A DNA stretch of 64,000 bases from Pseudomonas sp. Root562 (GCF_001427125.1 NZ_LMGK01000024.1:187789-251788), one strand, 5' to 3'. Counted from the stretch's first letter, positions 27,693-36,853 are shown. The notes: a model not told the origin generated them from the sequence alone. A program made the numbers and translations.

Positions 27693-28085
27693 TCACTCCC
27701 GAGATTCAGTCCCCAACTCATCCCACACCGACTCGGCCAGGTGGAACGTTGCGTTGGCGGCGGGGATGCCGCAGTAAATCGCGCTCTGCATGATCACTTC
27801 CTTGATCTCGCCGCGGCTCACACCATTGTTGGCGGCGGCACGCAGGTGCAGTTTGAGTTCACCTTCGCGGTTCATGCCGATCAACATGGCAATGGTGATC
27901 AGGCTGCGGGTGTGGCGCGGCAGACCCGGGCGGGTCCAGATGTCGCCCCAGGCGTGGCGGGTGATCATTTCCTGGAATTCCGAGTTGAACTCGCTCAGGG
28001 TTGTCAGGCTGCGGTCGACATGGGCGTCGCCCAGTACCGCGCGACGCACCTTCATTCCTTCGTCGTAACGCTGTTTCTCGTCCAC
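27693..28085 (-). CDS. pcaC: 4-carboxymuconolactone decarboxylase
   Basis: A 130-residue CMD-family protein (DEKQRYDEGMKVRRAVLGDAHVDRS at the start; AHDD-like helix core RHTRSLITIAMLIGMNREGELKLHLRAAANNGVSREEI-type region). It decarboxylates gamma-carboxymuconolactone to beta-ketoadipate enol-lactone. I chose the GTG at 28085, which has GAGGGG at the right distance; the upstream frame overlaps pcaD. It lies ten bases after pcaD and is the last gene of the pca run. Confidence 0.93.
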   Translation of the reverse strand: MDEKQRYDEGMKVRRAVLGDAHVDRSLTTLSEFNSEFQEMITRHAWGDIWTRPGLPRHTRSLITIAMLIGMNREGELKLHLRAAANNGVSRGEIKEVIMQSAIYCGIPAANATFHLAESVWDELGTESRE

Positions 28086-28095
28086 AACAATCCCC

Positions 28096-28887
28096 TCAAT
28101 GAGCCGACAAAAACGCCAGGACCCGCTCGCTGAACGCAGCGCCGGCCTGGACGTTGGACAAGTGCGCGGCGTAGAACTCGGCGTATTCGGCGCCCGGCAC
28201 ATGCTCCTGAATGAAATGCCCGCCAGACGGTGGCGTCACTGCATCCTGAGCGCCAGCAATCACCAGCAGCGGCGCCTTGATCGACGACAACTGATCACGG
28301 AAATCGGCATCACGCACCGCTGCGCAATTGGCCGCGTAACCTTCTGGCGAAGTCGCCGCGAGCATGTCGGTAATCTGCTTGGCCGCCGCCGGGTTGGCTT
28401 CGGAGAAGTCCGGGGTGAACCAGCGTGCAATCGAGGCGTCACGCAGCGCAACCATGGCGGCCTGACCATCGCGCAGGACCATGTCGATGCGTGGATTCCA
28501 GATCGAAGGATCGCCGATTTTCGCCGCCGTATTGCACACGATCAGTTTGTTCAAGCGCTCGCCGGCATTGATGCCCAGCCACTGGCCAATCAACCCGCCC
28601 ATGGACAGACCACAGAAATGCGCACGCTCAATGTGCAAGGCATCGAGCAGCGACAACACGTCACGACCCAGTTGCTCGATGCTGTACGGTCCCGGCGTTA
28701 CCAGCGATTTGCCGTGGCCTCGGGTATCGAAACGCAGCACGCGAAAATGCTCGGTGAACGCCGGGATTTGCACCTCCCACATGTGCAGGTCAGTGCCCAG
28801 AGAGTTGGATAGCACCAGCACCGGTGCATCGACCGGTCCATCGAGTTGGTAATGTAGTTCGCCATCGGCGAGTTGAACGAAAGCCAC
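28096..28887 (-). CDS. pcaD: 3-oxoadipate enol-lactonase
   Basis: A 263-residue alpha/beta hydrolase with the nucleophile S95 in GLSMGG, oxyanion region SNSLGTDLHMW near residue 30 and the C-terminal histidine in AAHLSNVQAG. It opens beta-ketoadipate enol-lactone to beta-ketoadipate. The GTG at 28887 has AAGGAG just upstream and gives the usual start AFVQLADGELHYQLDG; an ATG ten codons earlier overlaps pcaB. It lies between pcaB (11 bases) and pcaC (10 bases) in the operon. Confidence 0.94.
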   Translation of the reverse strand: MAFVQLADGELHYQLDGPVDAPVLVLSNSLGTDLHMWEVQIPAFTEHFRVLRFDTRGHGKSLVTPGPYSIEQLGRDVLSLLDALHIERAHFCGLSMGGLIGQWLGINAGERLNKLIVCNTAAKIGDPSIWNPRIDMVLRDGQAAMVALRDASIARWFTPDFSEANPAAAKQITDMLAATSPEGYAANCAAVRDADFRDQLSSIKAPLLVIAGAQDAVTPPSGGHFIQEHVPGAEYAEFYAAHLSNVQAGAAFSERVLAFLSAH

Positions 28888-28898
28888 AGCAGTCTCCT

Positions 28899-30263
28899 TC
28901 AGGCAGTCAATGCACAATGGTCAGCCACCGCGCGCTCGACCCAGGTTTTCGCCTGGCCGAGGTAGTGAGCGGGGTCCAGCAGATGATCGAGTTCGGCGGC
29001 CGTCAGTTCGGCGGTCACCTGCGGTTCGTCGCCAAGCACCGCACGCAGGTGGCGCTGTTCGGCCACGGCGCGTTTACAGCATTGTTCCAGCAGATGGTGC
29101 GCAGCATCGCGGCCGACCCGTTGCGCCAGGACGATGCTCACCGCTTCGGCAAGCACCAGGCCTTGGGTGAGGTCGAGGTTGCGGGCCATGCGCTCGGCGT
29201 CCACCTCCAGCCCTTGAGCGATCAACAACGCTTGTTGCAGGCTGCCGGACACCAGGCAGCAGATTTCCGGCAGGGTTTCCCACTCGGCATGCCACAAGCC
29301 GAGGCTGCGTTCATGTTCTTGTGGCATGGCGCTGAACAGCGTCGACAGCAAGCCCGGCACACGCGTCGCCGCGCCGATCAATACCGCTGCGCCTACCGGA
29401 TTGCGCTTGTGCGGCATGGTCGAGGAACCGCCCTTGCCCGGCGCCGATGGCTCGAACACTTCAGCGGCTTCGGTTTGCATCAACAGGCTGATGTCGCGAC
29501 CGAGTTTACCCAGGCTGCCGGCGATCAGACCCAGCACCGCGCCGAACTCCACCACGCGATCTCGCTGGGTGTGCCACGGCTGGTCAGGCAAGCTCAGTTG
29601 CAGCTCTTCGGCCAACGCTTGAGCAATCGGCAGCGCTTGCTCGCCGAGGGCCGCGAGGGTGCCGGAAGCGCCGCCGAACTGCAGCACCAGCAAACGCGGC
29701 TTGAGTTCGGCCAAACGTTGACGACTGCGGGTCACCGCCCCCAGCCAACCGGCGATTTTCATGCCGAGGGTGACGGGTGTGGCGTGCTGCAACCAGGTGC
29801 GTCCGGCCAATGGCGTGGCTGCATGACGCTGGGCCTGGCTCGCGAGGATTTGCCCCAATTGCGCCAGATCGTTTTCGATCAGTTCCAACCCCCGGCGCAG
29901 TTGCAACACCAGGCCGCTGTCCATCACGTCCTGACTGGTCGCACCCAGGTGCACGTAACGTTCAGCCTCGGCATTCTGCGCAGCGATCTGCTTGCCTAAC
30001 GCCTTGACCAACGGAATCGCCGAGTTGCCGGCGACGGCAATCGCCTCGCCGAGGGCAGCGAAATCGTAAAGCCCGGCCTCGCACGCACTCTCGATTGGCC
30101 CGACAGCACTCATCGGAATCAACCCGACCCGTGCTTCGGCCCGGGCCAATGCCGCTTCGAAATCGAGCATCGCCTGCACCCGCCCCTGATCGCAGAACAC
30201 CTCACGCATATCGCGGGCAGTGAAGTAGGCATCGAACAACTGATTGCCCGGTCGCTGGTTCAT
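28899..30263 (-). CDS. pcaB: 3-carboxy-cis,cis-muconate cycloisomerase
   Basis: A 454-residue member of the fumarase/aspartase superfamily, with the signature GSSTMPHKRNP at 279-289 and the conserved GATSQDVMDS at about 107-116. It turns 3-carboxymuconate into gamma-carboxymuconolactone, the step between PcaHG and PcaC. Length agrees with P. putida PcaB. The gene follows the transporter pcaT with a 45-base gap and leads into pcaD. Confidence 0.95.
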   Translation of the reverse strand: MNQRPGNQLFDAYFTARDMREVFCDQGRVQAMLDFEAALARAEARVGLIPMSAVGPIESACEAGLYDFAALGEAIAVAGNSAIPLVKALGKQIAAQNAEAERYVHLGATSQDVMDSGLVLQLRRGLELIENDLAQLGQILASQAQRHAATPLAGRTWLQHATPVTLGMKIAGWLGAVTRSRQRLAELKPRLLVLQFGGASGTLAALGEQALPIAQALAEELQLSLPDQPWHTQRDRVVEFGAVLGLIAGSLGKLGRDISLLMQTEAAEVFEPSAPGKGGSSTMPHKRNPVGAAVLIGAATRVPGLLSTLFSAMPQEHERSLGLWHAEWETLPEICCLVSGSLQQALLIAQGLEVDAERMARNLDLTQGLVLAEAVSIVLAQRVGRDAAHHLLEQCCKRAVAEQRHLRAVLGDEPQVTAELTAAELDHLLDPAHYLGQAKTWVERAVADHCALTA

Positions 30264-30308
30264 AAACAGTCCCTGAAGGCGCGGGCCTTTGTAGACCGCG
30301 CGTGAAGA

Positions 30309-31613
30309 TCAAAGGTCGTGATGCAGATACTTCGCCTGTTTCGGCAGACGCAAGCTGAACAGGAAGGCAATCGCCATCATCACCGTTACGTACCAGTAGA
30401 AGGCGTTTTCCATGCCGACGTTCTTGAGGCTCAAGGCCACAAATTCCGCCGAACCGCCGAAGATCGCATTGGCCACCGCATATGCCAGGCCGACACCCAG
30501 TGCGCGCACTTCCGGCGGGAACATCTCGGCTTTCACCAGACCGCTGATCGAGGTGTAAAAACTGACGATCGACAGTGCCAGGGTAATCAGCACAAAAGCC
30601 AGGAACGGGCTGCTGACGCTTTTCAGGCTCAGCAGGATCGGCACAGTGCACAAGGTGCCCAGGGCACCGAACCAGAGCATCGAGTTACGTCGACCGATCT
30701 TGTCGGCGAGCATGCCGAACACAGGCTGCATGCACATGTACAGGAACAGCGCGCCGGTCATGATGTAGCTGGCGGTCTTGGCGTGCATGCCGGCGGTGTT
30801 CACCAGGTATTTCTGCATGTACGTGGTAAAGGTGTAGAAAATCAGCGAGCCACCGGCGGTGTAGCCCAGCACGGTAATAAACGCCGCCTTATGGTCGCGG
30901 AACAGCGCCCTGATGCTGCCGGCGTCTTTGTTCTCGCGCATTTCCTTGCTGGTGGTTTCTTTCAGCGAGCGACGCAGGAACAGCGAAATCAACGCCGCTA
31001 CCGCACCGACCACGAACGGAATCCGCCAGCCGTAGGCCCGCAGGTCTTCTTCAGTAAGAAACTGTTGCAGGATCACCACCAGCGACACCGCCAGCAACTG
31101 CCCACCGATCAGGGTCACGTACTGGAACGACGCAAAGAAACCGCGCTGGCCCTTGAGCGCCACTTCGCTCATGTAGGTCGCGGTGGTGCCGTACTCCCCG
31201 CCTACTGACAAACCTTGCAGCAAGCGCGCGAACAGCAACAGGATCGGCGCCCAGACGCCTATGTCTTTATAGGTCGGCAGGCAAGCGATGAGCAGCGAGC
31301 CGAAGCACATCATCAGAATCGAGATCAGCATCGAGTTCTTGCGCCCGTGCTTGTCCGCGACACGGCCGAAGATCCAGCCGCCAATCGGCCGCATCAGGAA
31401 CCCGGCAGCGAACACGCCCGCGGTGTTTACCAACTGCACCGTGGGGTTGTCGGACGGAAAGAACGCGGGGGCGAAATAAATCGCACAGAACGCGTAGACG
31501 TAGAAGTCGAACCATTCGACGAGGTTGCCGGACGAAGCGCCGACAATGGCGAAGATCCGCTTGCTGCGTTCTTCACCCGTATAAAGAGCTGTAGGAGCCG
31601 TGGGAGTCGTCAT
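30309..31613 (-). CDS. pcaT: MFS dicarboxylate transporter PcaT-like
   Basis: A 434-residue twelve-helix transporter of the metabolite:H+ symporter family, with [16 protein letters not shown] in helix 1, KHGRKNSM in loop 2-3 and the KgtP-like [14 protein letters not shown]-type central region ([16 protein letters not shown]). In the pca cluster of Pseudomonas this gene is known as pcaT and is thought to carry beta-ketoadipate or other dicarboxylates. It follows pcaG after 135 bases that hold a short palindrome, and precedes pcaB. Confidence 0.9.
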   Translation of the reverse strand: MTTPTAPTALYTGEERSKRIFAIVGASSGNLVEWFDFYVYAFCAIYFAPAFFPSDNPTVQLVNTAGVFAAGFLMRPIGGWIFGRVADKHGRKNSMLISILMMCFGSLLIACLPTYKDIGVWAPILLLFARLLQGLSVGGEYGTTATYMSEVALKGQRGFFASFQYVTLIGGQLLAVSLVVILQQFLTEEDLRAYGWRIPFVVGAVAALISLFLRRSLKETTSKEMRENKDAGSIRALFRDHKAAFITVLGYTAGGSLIFYTFTTYMQKYLVNTAGMHAKTASYIMTGALFLYMCMQPVFGMLADKIGRRNSMLWFGALGTLCTVPILLSLKSVSSPFLAFVLITLALSIVSFYTSISGLVKAEMFPPEVRALGVGLAYAVANAIFGGSAEFVALSLKNVGMENAFYWYVTVMMAIAFLFSLRLPKQAKYLHHDL

Positions 31614-31702
31614 CGTTTTTCACTCAATAGGGACAGTAGAGTCTAGACACACTTTGCAACAGTCCCGTTCCGCAGAAGCATTACCTGAGGCCAAAACACG
31701 CA

Positions 31703-31736
31703 CTTGTGGCGAGGGAGCTTGCTCCCTCACCACAAG
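31703..31736. repeat. Short palindrome, GCGAGGGAGCTTGCTCCC family
   Basis: CTTGTGGCGAGGGAGCTTGC and its inverted arm GCTCCCTCACCACAAG form one compact 34-base hairpin with a single mismatch. It is a half-size version of the elements at 7104 and 43913. It lies between pcaG and pcaT and, with the T-run after it on the plus strand, may partly separate their expression. Confidence 0.87.
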
Positions 31737-31748
31737 TTTTGAGTCCAT

Positions 31749-32315
31749 TCAATAATCGAAGAACACCGTCTCGGCATCGGTGCCCTGCAGAATCACATTC
31801 CACTGATACACGCCCGATGCATCCTTCTTCGCCAGCAACGTGCTGCGGCGCTCGGCCGGCACGCACTCCAGCAACGGATCGTCGACGTTGGCCGGTTCAC
31901 CCTCGAAGTAGATCCGCGTCAGCAGGTGCTTGACCAAGCCACGGGCGAACACCAGAACCACAAGGTGCGGCGCCTGGGTCGTGCCCTTGAGGCCTTCGAC
32001 CGTGCCCGGCTTGATGGTGGTGAAACGAAAACGCCCTTCGGCATCCACCGGCACCCGGCCGAAACCTTCGAAATTCGGGTCCAGGGGTTTGTCCTGGTCA
32101 TCTTCGGGGTGGTCGTACTTGCCGGCGGCGTTTGCTTGCCAGACTTCCAGCATGGCGTCGTTGACGACATCGCCGTTGCCATCGACCACTTGCCCGGTGA
32201 TCGCCACGCGCTCGCCCAGGGTTTGTTCGACGGTCAGGTTTTCGCGGTTCAGCCAGGTCAGGCCGATGTGATAGTACGGCCCTACGGTGTGGGACGTGGT
32301 CGCAGTCAGCGTCAT
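31749..32315 (-). CDS. pcaG: Protocatechuate 3,4-dioxygenase, alpha subunit
   Basis: A 188-residue intradiol dioxygenase subunit: HTVGPYYHIGLTW at the start, GERVAITGQVVDGNGDVVNDAMLEVWQAN and the end WNVILQGTDAETVFFDY. The alpha subunit lacks the iron ligands and shapes the active site made by PcaH. The ATG at 32315 has GGAGAA upstream and begins one base after the pcaH stop, so the subunits are made in step. An earlier start inside pcaH is not plausible. Confidence 0.95.
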   Translation of the reverse strand: MTLTATTSHTVGPYYHIGLTWLNRENLTVEQTLGERVAITGQVVDGNGDVVNDAMLEVWQANAAGKYDHPEDDQDKPLDPNFEGFGRVPVDAEGRFRFTTIKPGTVEGLKGTTQAPHLVVLVFARGLVKHLLTRIYFEGEPANVDDPLLECVPAERRSTLLAKKDASGVYQWNVILQGTDAETVFFDY

Positions 32316-32316
32316 C

Positions 32317-33021
32317 TTATTTCTCCATCGGCGTGGCGTCGCGGCCGCGCAAAACGATGTCCCAGCGATAACCGAGGGCATAGGAAGGGATGGTTTTTTC
32401 CAGATCGAACGTCGCGATCAAGCGCTCTTTGGCACTGGTATCGGGCACGCAGTTGTAGATCGGGTCATAAGCCAGCAGCGGGTCGCCCGGGAAATACATT
32501 TGCGTGACCAGGCGCGTCAGGATGCTCGGCCCGAACAGCGAGAAATGGATGTGCGCCGGGCGCCAGGCGTTGTGATGGTTGCCCCATGGGTACGCGCCGG
32601 GCTTGATGGTCTGGAACTGGTACCAGCCATCGGCGTCGGTCACGGTGCGGCCGGTGCCGGTAAAGTTCGGGTCCAGCGGCGCGTCGTGCAGGTCACGGGC
32701 GTGGGCGTAACGACCGGCGGCGTTGGCCTGCCAGATCTCCACCAGAATCCCCGGCACCGGCAGACCGTTTTCATCCAGCACGCGGCCATGAATGATGATG
32801 CGCTCACCCTGCGGCTGACCTTCGTGCTGAGCGGTCAGGTCATTGTCTTTTTCGTTGACGCGCTCGGCGCCGACGGTCGGACCGGTGATTTCCGACAGCG
32901 AATGGGGCAGAAACACCAACGGCTTCGATGGCGAGCGCAGGTTGGTGGATTGATAGCTCGGGTGCAGGTACTCCGGCTGAGTACCCTCCTGCGGGCGACG
33001 ATAACCAGGCTTGTCAGTCAT
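32317..33021 (-). CDS. pcaH: Protocatechuate 3,4-dioxygenase, beta subunit
   Basis: A 234-residue catalytic subunit. The four ferric ligands can be placed at Y105, Y144, H157 and H159 (in GRYAH, GAYPWGN and PAHIHF); their spacing (39, 13, 2) equals that of the P. putida enzyme. It opens the ring of protocatechuate between the hydroxyls, giving 3-carboxy-cis,cis-muconate. The ATG at 33021 follows GAGGAAA. It lies 37 bases after pcaF, inside the pca cluster, whereas in P. putida KT2440, as I recall, pcaHG is at a separate locus. Confidence 0.96.
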   Translation of the reverse strand: MTDKPGYRRPQEGTQPEYLHPSYQSTNLRSPSKPLVFLPHSLSEITGPTVGAERVNEKDNDLTAQHEGQPQGERIIIHGRVLDENGLPVPGILVEIWQANAAGRYAHARDLHDAPLDPNFTGTGRTVTDADGWYQFQTIKPGAYPWGNHHNAWRPAHIHFSLFGPSILTRLVTQMYFPGDPLLAYDPIYNCVPDTSAKERLIATFDLEKTIPSYALGYRWDIVLRGRDATPMEK

Positions 33022-33058
33022 TACACTTTCCTCAGTTCTTATTAGTCGACAGGGCGTG

Positions 33059-34264
33059 TCAGACCCGTTCGATTGCCAAAGCCAGACCCTGGCCGACACC
33101 GACGCACATGGTCGCCAGGCCTTTCTTGCCACCGGTCTTTTCCAGCTGATGCAACGCCGTCAGGACCAGACGCGCACCGCTCATGCCCAACGGATGCCCC
33201 AGGGCAATGGCGCCGCCGTTTGGATTGACCTGCGGCGCGTCGTCGGCAATTCCCAGCTCACGCAACACCGCCAGACCCTGGCTGGCGAAGGCTTCGTTGA
33301 GTTCGATCACGTCGAAATCGCTGACCGCCACACCAAGGCGCTCGATCAGTTTACGTACCGCCGGCACCGGGCCAATGCCCATCACACGCGGTGCCACACC
33401 GGCGCTAGCCATGCCCAGCACTTTGGCGCGGGCAGTCAGACCGTGTTTTTTCACCGCTTCGGCCGAGGCGAGGATCAGCGCCGCGGCGCCGTCGTTCACG
33501 CCCGAGGCGTTGCCGGCTGTGACGGTTTTGTCGGGACCGTTGACCGGTTTGAGTTTGGCCAGGGCTTCCAGGGTGGTGTCGGCGCGAGGATGTTCGTCCT
33601 GGCTGACGATGGTTTCACCCTTCTTGTGGGCAATGCGCACTTCGACGATTTCTTCGGCGAAAAAACCTGCGGCCTGGGCGGCAGCGGTGCGTTGCTGACT
33701 GCGCAAGGCGAATGCGTCCTGATCGGCGCGGGACACCTTGTAATCATCAGCAACGTTATCGGCGGTCTGCGGCATCGCGTCCACACCGTACTGGGCTTTC
33801 ATCAGTGGATTGATGAAACGCCAGCCGATGGTGGTGTCCTCCAGTTTCATGTTGCGCGAAAACCCGGCGTCCGCCTTGCCCATCACGAACGGCGCACGGG
33901 ACATCGACTCCACGCCACCGGCAATCGCCAGCTCCATTTCACCGCTGGCGATGGCGCGGAACGCCGTGCCGATGGCGTCCATGCCCGAGGCGCACAGGCG
34001 ATTGAGAGTCACGCCGGGAATGGTCTGCGGCAAACCGGCCAGCAGCAGCGCCATGCGCGCCACGTTGCGGTTGTCTTCACCCGCCTGGTTGGCGCAACCG
34101 AGGAACACCTCGTCGACGGCATTCCAGTCCACCGATGGATTGCGCTCCATCAAGGCCTTGAGCGGCACGGCGGCCAGGTCGTCGGCGCGAACCGCAGACA
34201 AACCACCACCAAAACGGCCGATGGGGGTGCGAATCGCGTCGCAGATGTAAACGTCACGCATCAT
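33059..34264 (-). CDS. pcaF: 3-oxoadipyl-CoA thiolase
   Basis: A 401-residue thiolase with the acyl-accepting C91 in NRLCASGMDAIG, the histidine in GHPLGMSGAR and the second cysteine in ATMCVGVGQG. The start RDVYICDAIRTPIGRFGG is typical of PcaF. It cleaves beta-ketoadipyl-CoA to succinyl-CoA and acetyl-CoA, the last step of the pathway. The CoA transferase genes pcaIJ are not in this window. It is preceded by GGAG and a 274-base leader with PcaR-like sites and a hairpin. Confidence 0.95.
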   Translation of the reverse strand: MMRDVYICDAIRTPIGRFGGGLSAVRADDLAAVPLKALMERNPSVDWNAVDEVFLGCANQAGEDNRNVARMALLLAGLPQTIPGVTLNRLCASGMDAIGTAFRAIASGEMELAIAGGVESMSRAPFVMGKADAGFSRNMKLEDTTIGWRFINPLMKAQYGVDAMPQTADNVADDYKVSRADQDAFALRSQQRTAAAQAAGFFAEEIVEVRIAHKKGETIVSQDEHPRADTTLEALAKLKPVNGPDKTVTAGNASGVNDGAAALILASAEAVKKHGLTARAKVLGMASAGVAPRVMGIGPVPAVRKLIERLGVAVSDFDVIELNEAFASQGLAVLRELGIADDAPQVNPNGGAIALGHPLGMSGARLVLTALHQLEKTGGKKGLATMCVGVGQGLALAIERV

Positions 34265-34304
34265 GCTTCTCCAGGTGCTTCAGATGGGTAAAGCCTTCCG
34301 ACTT

Positions 34305-34331
34305 TGAAAAAAGGCGCCGATGCGCAGCGCC
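34305..34331 (-). terminator. Hairpin with T-run in the pcaF leader
   Basis: Read on the minus strand, GGCGC and GCGCC flank a nine-base loop (TGCGCATCG) and are followed by six T. It looks like a small intrinsic terminator. It may end pcaRK transcripts, but it also lies between the PcaR-like sites and the pcaF start, so it could attenuate pcaF transcription. Confidence 0.5.
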
Positions 34332-34370
34332 GGAGTGGCTGAAGAGTAAGCCCGTGAAAAACGTCAAACA

Positions 34371-34404
34371 ATCCGATAATCGACTGAGTGTTCGCTTATC
34401 GAAC
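34371..34404 (-). promoter_or_regulatory. Paired PcaR-like sites upstream of pcaF
   Basis: On the minus strand GTTCGATAAGCGAAC (34404 to 34390) and AGTCGATTATCGGAT (34385 to 34371) resemble the PcaR motif GTTCGATAATCGCAC. Their centres are 19 bases apart, as at the pcaR promoter. This fits the known mode of PcaR binding over both the -35 and -10 boxes. They are about 107-140 bases before the pcaF start. Confidence 0.6.
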
Positions 34405-34435
34405 ACATTGTTATCCGGCTATTGGTACCCGAAAG

Positions 34436-34501
34436 CTTCGCGGGCAAGACTCGCCCCTACAAATCCAGGTGCCTCTGTAGGAGCGAGGCTTGCCCGCGAA
34501 G
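34436..34501. repeat. Palindromic repeat, CTTCGCGGGCAAG type
   Basis: CTTCGCGGGCAAGACTCGCC and GGCGAGTCTT-like inverted arm GGAGCGAGGCTTGCCCGCGAAG form a hairpin with mismatches in the middle. It lies between the end of pcaK and the PcaR-like sites of pcaF, in the 274-base gap. Confidence 0.82.
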
Positions 34502-34538
34502 ATGCCATCAACCACGATGAAGATTCAGACGCCTGAAA

Positions 34539-35885
34539 TCAGGTTGCATCCGCATGGCTGACCAAACCCTTGATCACCACCGCGGCGGTCGCCAATGCTG
34601 CCGGAATCACCAACGCCGTCAGCACCTGCTCGAAGTTCCAGCCCAGGCCCAAGAGCGTGGCGCCCATCCAGGCTCCGAGGATCGCACCGAAACGGCCGAT
34701 ACCCAGCATCCACGAAACACCGGTGGCACGTCCCTGAGTCGGATAGAAGCGCGCGGCCAGCGATGGCATCGCCGATTGCGCGCCGTTGACACACATCCCC
34801 GCCACCAGCACCAGGGTCGCCAACAACGTGATGTTGCCCAGGCTCTGCCCTACCGCGTAGGCAAATACCCCGGCCAGCAGGTAGAAAGTACCGATCACCT
34901 TGTGCGGATTGAACCGATCCATTGCCCAACCCACACCCACCGCGCTCAATACGCCACCGAACTGGAACAATGCGCCGATGAACGCCGCCTGTTCCATGCT
35001 CGCGCCGCTATCGCGCATGAGGGTCGGCAGCCAACTGGTCAATAGGTAAACAATCACCAGCCCCATAAAGTAGGTCAGCCACAGCAACAATGTGCCAACG
35101 CTGTAGGTGCCCGAGAAGATCACCGCGAACACGTTGCGCGCCTTCACGGTTTTCTGTTCCGGCACACTGAAGCTGGAGGCTTGGGCCACCACAGTCGGAT
35201 CAATCGGCGCCAGCGCCTGGCGCACCTTGTCGGTACCGCGATTGCGCACGACCAGGTAGCGTGCCGATTCCGGCAACCAGAACAGCAAAACGACAGCAAG
35301 GATCAGTGGCAGAATCCCGCCGATCAGCAGCAGGCTGTGCCACCCGAACGCCGGAATCAACTTGGCGGAAATGAATCCGCCACCGGCCATGCCCAGGTTG
35401 AAACCGCAGAACATGCTGGTCACCAACAGGGATTTCTTGCGCTCCGGGGTGTATTCCGACAGCAGCGTCGTGGCGTTGGGCATACCGGCGCCCAGGCCCA
35501 AGCCGGTCAGAAAGCGCAACACCAACAGTTGCTCGACGTTGGTGCTGTAAGCCGAGGCCAGGCTGAACGCACCGAACAGCAGCACTGCACCGACCAGTAC
35601 GACTTTTCGTCCAAAGCGGTCAGCCAGCGGGCCGGAACCCAGTGCGCCAAAGACCATGCCGATGAGCGCGGCACTCATCACCGGGCCGAGACTCGCGCGA
35701 TCGATCCCCCAGTCCTGAGAAAGCGCAGGCGCAATGAAACCCATGGCCGCCGTGTCGAGGCCATCGAGGAAGACAATCAGGAAACACAGAATCACCACTC
35801 GCCACTGATAACGCGAAATGGGTTGAGCATTGATGAAGGACTGCACGTCGAGGCAGTTCCCTACAGCAGACTGAGGCTGGTTCAT
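34539..35885 (-). CDS. pcaK: 4-hydroxybenzoate/protocatechuate MFS transporter
   Basis: A 448-residue aromatic acid:H+ symporter with twelve helices. The helix 1 motif reads FLDGLDTAAMGFIAPAL, the key feature of the AAHS family, followed by ADRFGRKVV in loop 2-3. PcaK imports 4-hydroxybenzoate and protocatechuate and acts in chemotaxis to them in P. putida. The ATG at 35885 gives MNQPQSAVGN and has GGAA upstream; the earlier frame start is not credible. An exact PcaR motif lies 108 bases upstream. Confidence 0.94.
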   Translation of the reverse strand: MNQPQSAVGNCLDVQSFINAQPISRYQWRVVILCFLIVFLDGLDTAAMGFIAPALSQDWGIDRASLGPVMSAALIGMVFGALGSGPLADRFGRKVVLVGAVLLFGAFSLASAYSTNVEQLLVLRFLTGLGLGAGMPNATTLLSEYTPERKKSLLVTSMFCGFNLGMAGGGFISAKLIPAFGWHSLLLIGGILPLILAVVLLFWLPESARYLVVRNRGTDKVRQALAPIDPTVVAQASSFSVPEQKTVKARNVFAVIFSGTYSVGTLLLWLTYFMGLVIVYLLTSWLPTLMRDSGASMEQAAFIGALFQFGGVLSAVGVGWAMDRFNPHKVIGTFYLLAGVFAYAVGQSLGNITLLATLVLVAGMCVNGAQSAMPSLAARFYPTQGRATGVSWMLGIGRFGAILGAWMGATLLGLGWNFEQVLTALVIPAALATAAVVIKGLVSHADAT

Positions 35886-35992
35886 TATTTTTATTCCGTG
35901 GATCACAGTCGAACGGGGAGCCAGCCAATGCTGGCGCAGCCGCGACATTAATGATCCGGAGGAAACAGCGTCAATTCACCCGAAGCAACTCT

Positions 35993-36007
35993 GTGCGATT
36001 ATCGAAC
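35993..36007 (-). promoter_or_regulatory. PcaR operator of pcaK
   Basis: Read on the minus strand this is GTTCGATAATCGCAC, identical to the PcaR-binding element that I recall for P. putida pca promoters. It lies between the stop of pcaR (36011) and the start of pcaK, so pcaK has its own PcaR-controlled promoter in addition to any read-through from pcaR. Confidence 0.72.
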
Positions 36008-36010
36008 ACC

Positions 36011-36853
36011 TTAGGCAAACAGTTGAGCGCTGAGATCGCGGCTGGCGCTTAACAAACCAGGGAGGAAGCGTTGTTCCAGCTCATTACGGCTGACCCGACC
36101 CGCATGGGTACTGACGTTGAGGGCCGCCACCACTTGACCGGACGCGTCGTACACCGGTACCGCAATCGAGCGCAGCCCCTGCTCCAGTTCCTGATCGACG
36201 ATGCACCAGCCTTGCTGCCGGACTTCCTTCAAGCATTCGAGCAATGCCTCTGGGGTGTGGATCGTGCGACTGGTCTTGGCCTGCAAATCGGCGTGATCGA
36301 GGTATTCACCCAGGGACGAGTCATCCAGCGCCGCCAGCAGGATCCTGCCCATCGACGTGCAATAGGCCGGCAAGCGCCCACCCACCGACAGATCGACCGA
36401 AATCAGCCGCTGGGTCGTTGCCGAGCGGGCGATGTACAGAATGTCGTCGCCTTCCAGGGTCGCCATGTTGCAGGCTTCGTGCAGTTGCTCGCTCATGCGG
36501 TCCAGATACGGCTGGGCCGACACCGCCAGCGGTGTCGAGGATACGTAGGCATGGCCGAGGGTCAGCACTTTGGGCAGCAGGGAATACGTGCGGCCGTCGG
36601 TAGTGGCGTAGCCAAGTTTGATCAGGGTGTGCAGGCAACGTCTTACTGCAGCGCGGGGAATTTCCGTGCGGTGACTGATCTGCGCAATGGTCAGGTGCCG
36701 TTTGCGCTCCTGAAACGCTTGCACGACAGCCAGCCCCCTCGCCAGCGAGGTCATGAAGTCCGGATCACCTGTGAGTGCCTGGATTCGCTTGGCGGGCGAC
36801 GCGACGATGGGCGGTGCCACAGAGGCAAAGGAATTGCGCAGTTGATCGTTCAT
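36011..36853 (-). CDS. pcaR: IclR family regulator of the pca regulon
   Basis: A 280-residue IclR protein: DPDFMTSLARGLAVVQAFQERKRHLTIAQISHRTEIPRAAVRRCLHTL forms the winged helix-turn-helix (about residues 34-85) and the effector domain follows (YLDRMSEQLHEACNMATLEGDDILYIARS). In Pseudomonas PcaR activates most pca genes with beta-ketoadipate and represses pcaK and itself in some strains. The ATG at 36853 is chosen over a start six codons earlier because it follows GAAGAGAATC. It heads the cluster and has paired operator-like repeats upstream. Confidence 0.94.
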   Translation of the reverse strand: MNDQLRNSFASVAPPIVASPAKRIQALTGDPDFMTSLARGLAVVQAFQERKRHLTIAQISHRTEIPRAAVRRCLHTLIKLGYATTDGRTYSLLPKVLTLGHAYVSSTPLAVSAQPYLDRMSEQLHEACNMATLEGDDILYIARSATTQRLISVDLSVGGRLPAYCTSMGRILLAALDDSSLGEYLDHADLQAKTSRTIHTPEALLECLKEVRQQGWCIVDQELEQGLRSIAVPVYDASGQVVAALNVSTHAGRVSRNELEQRFLPGLLSASRDLSAQLFA

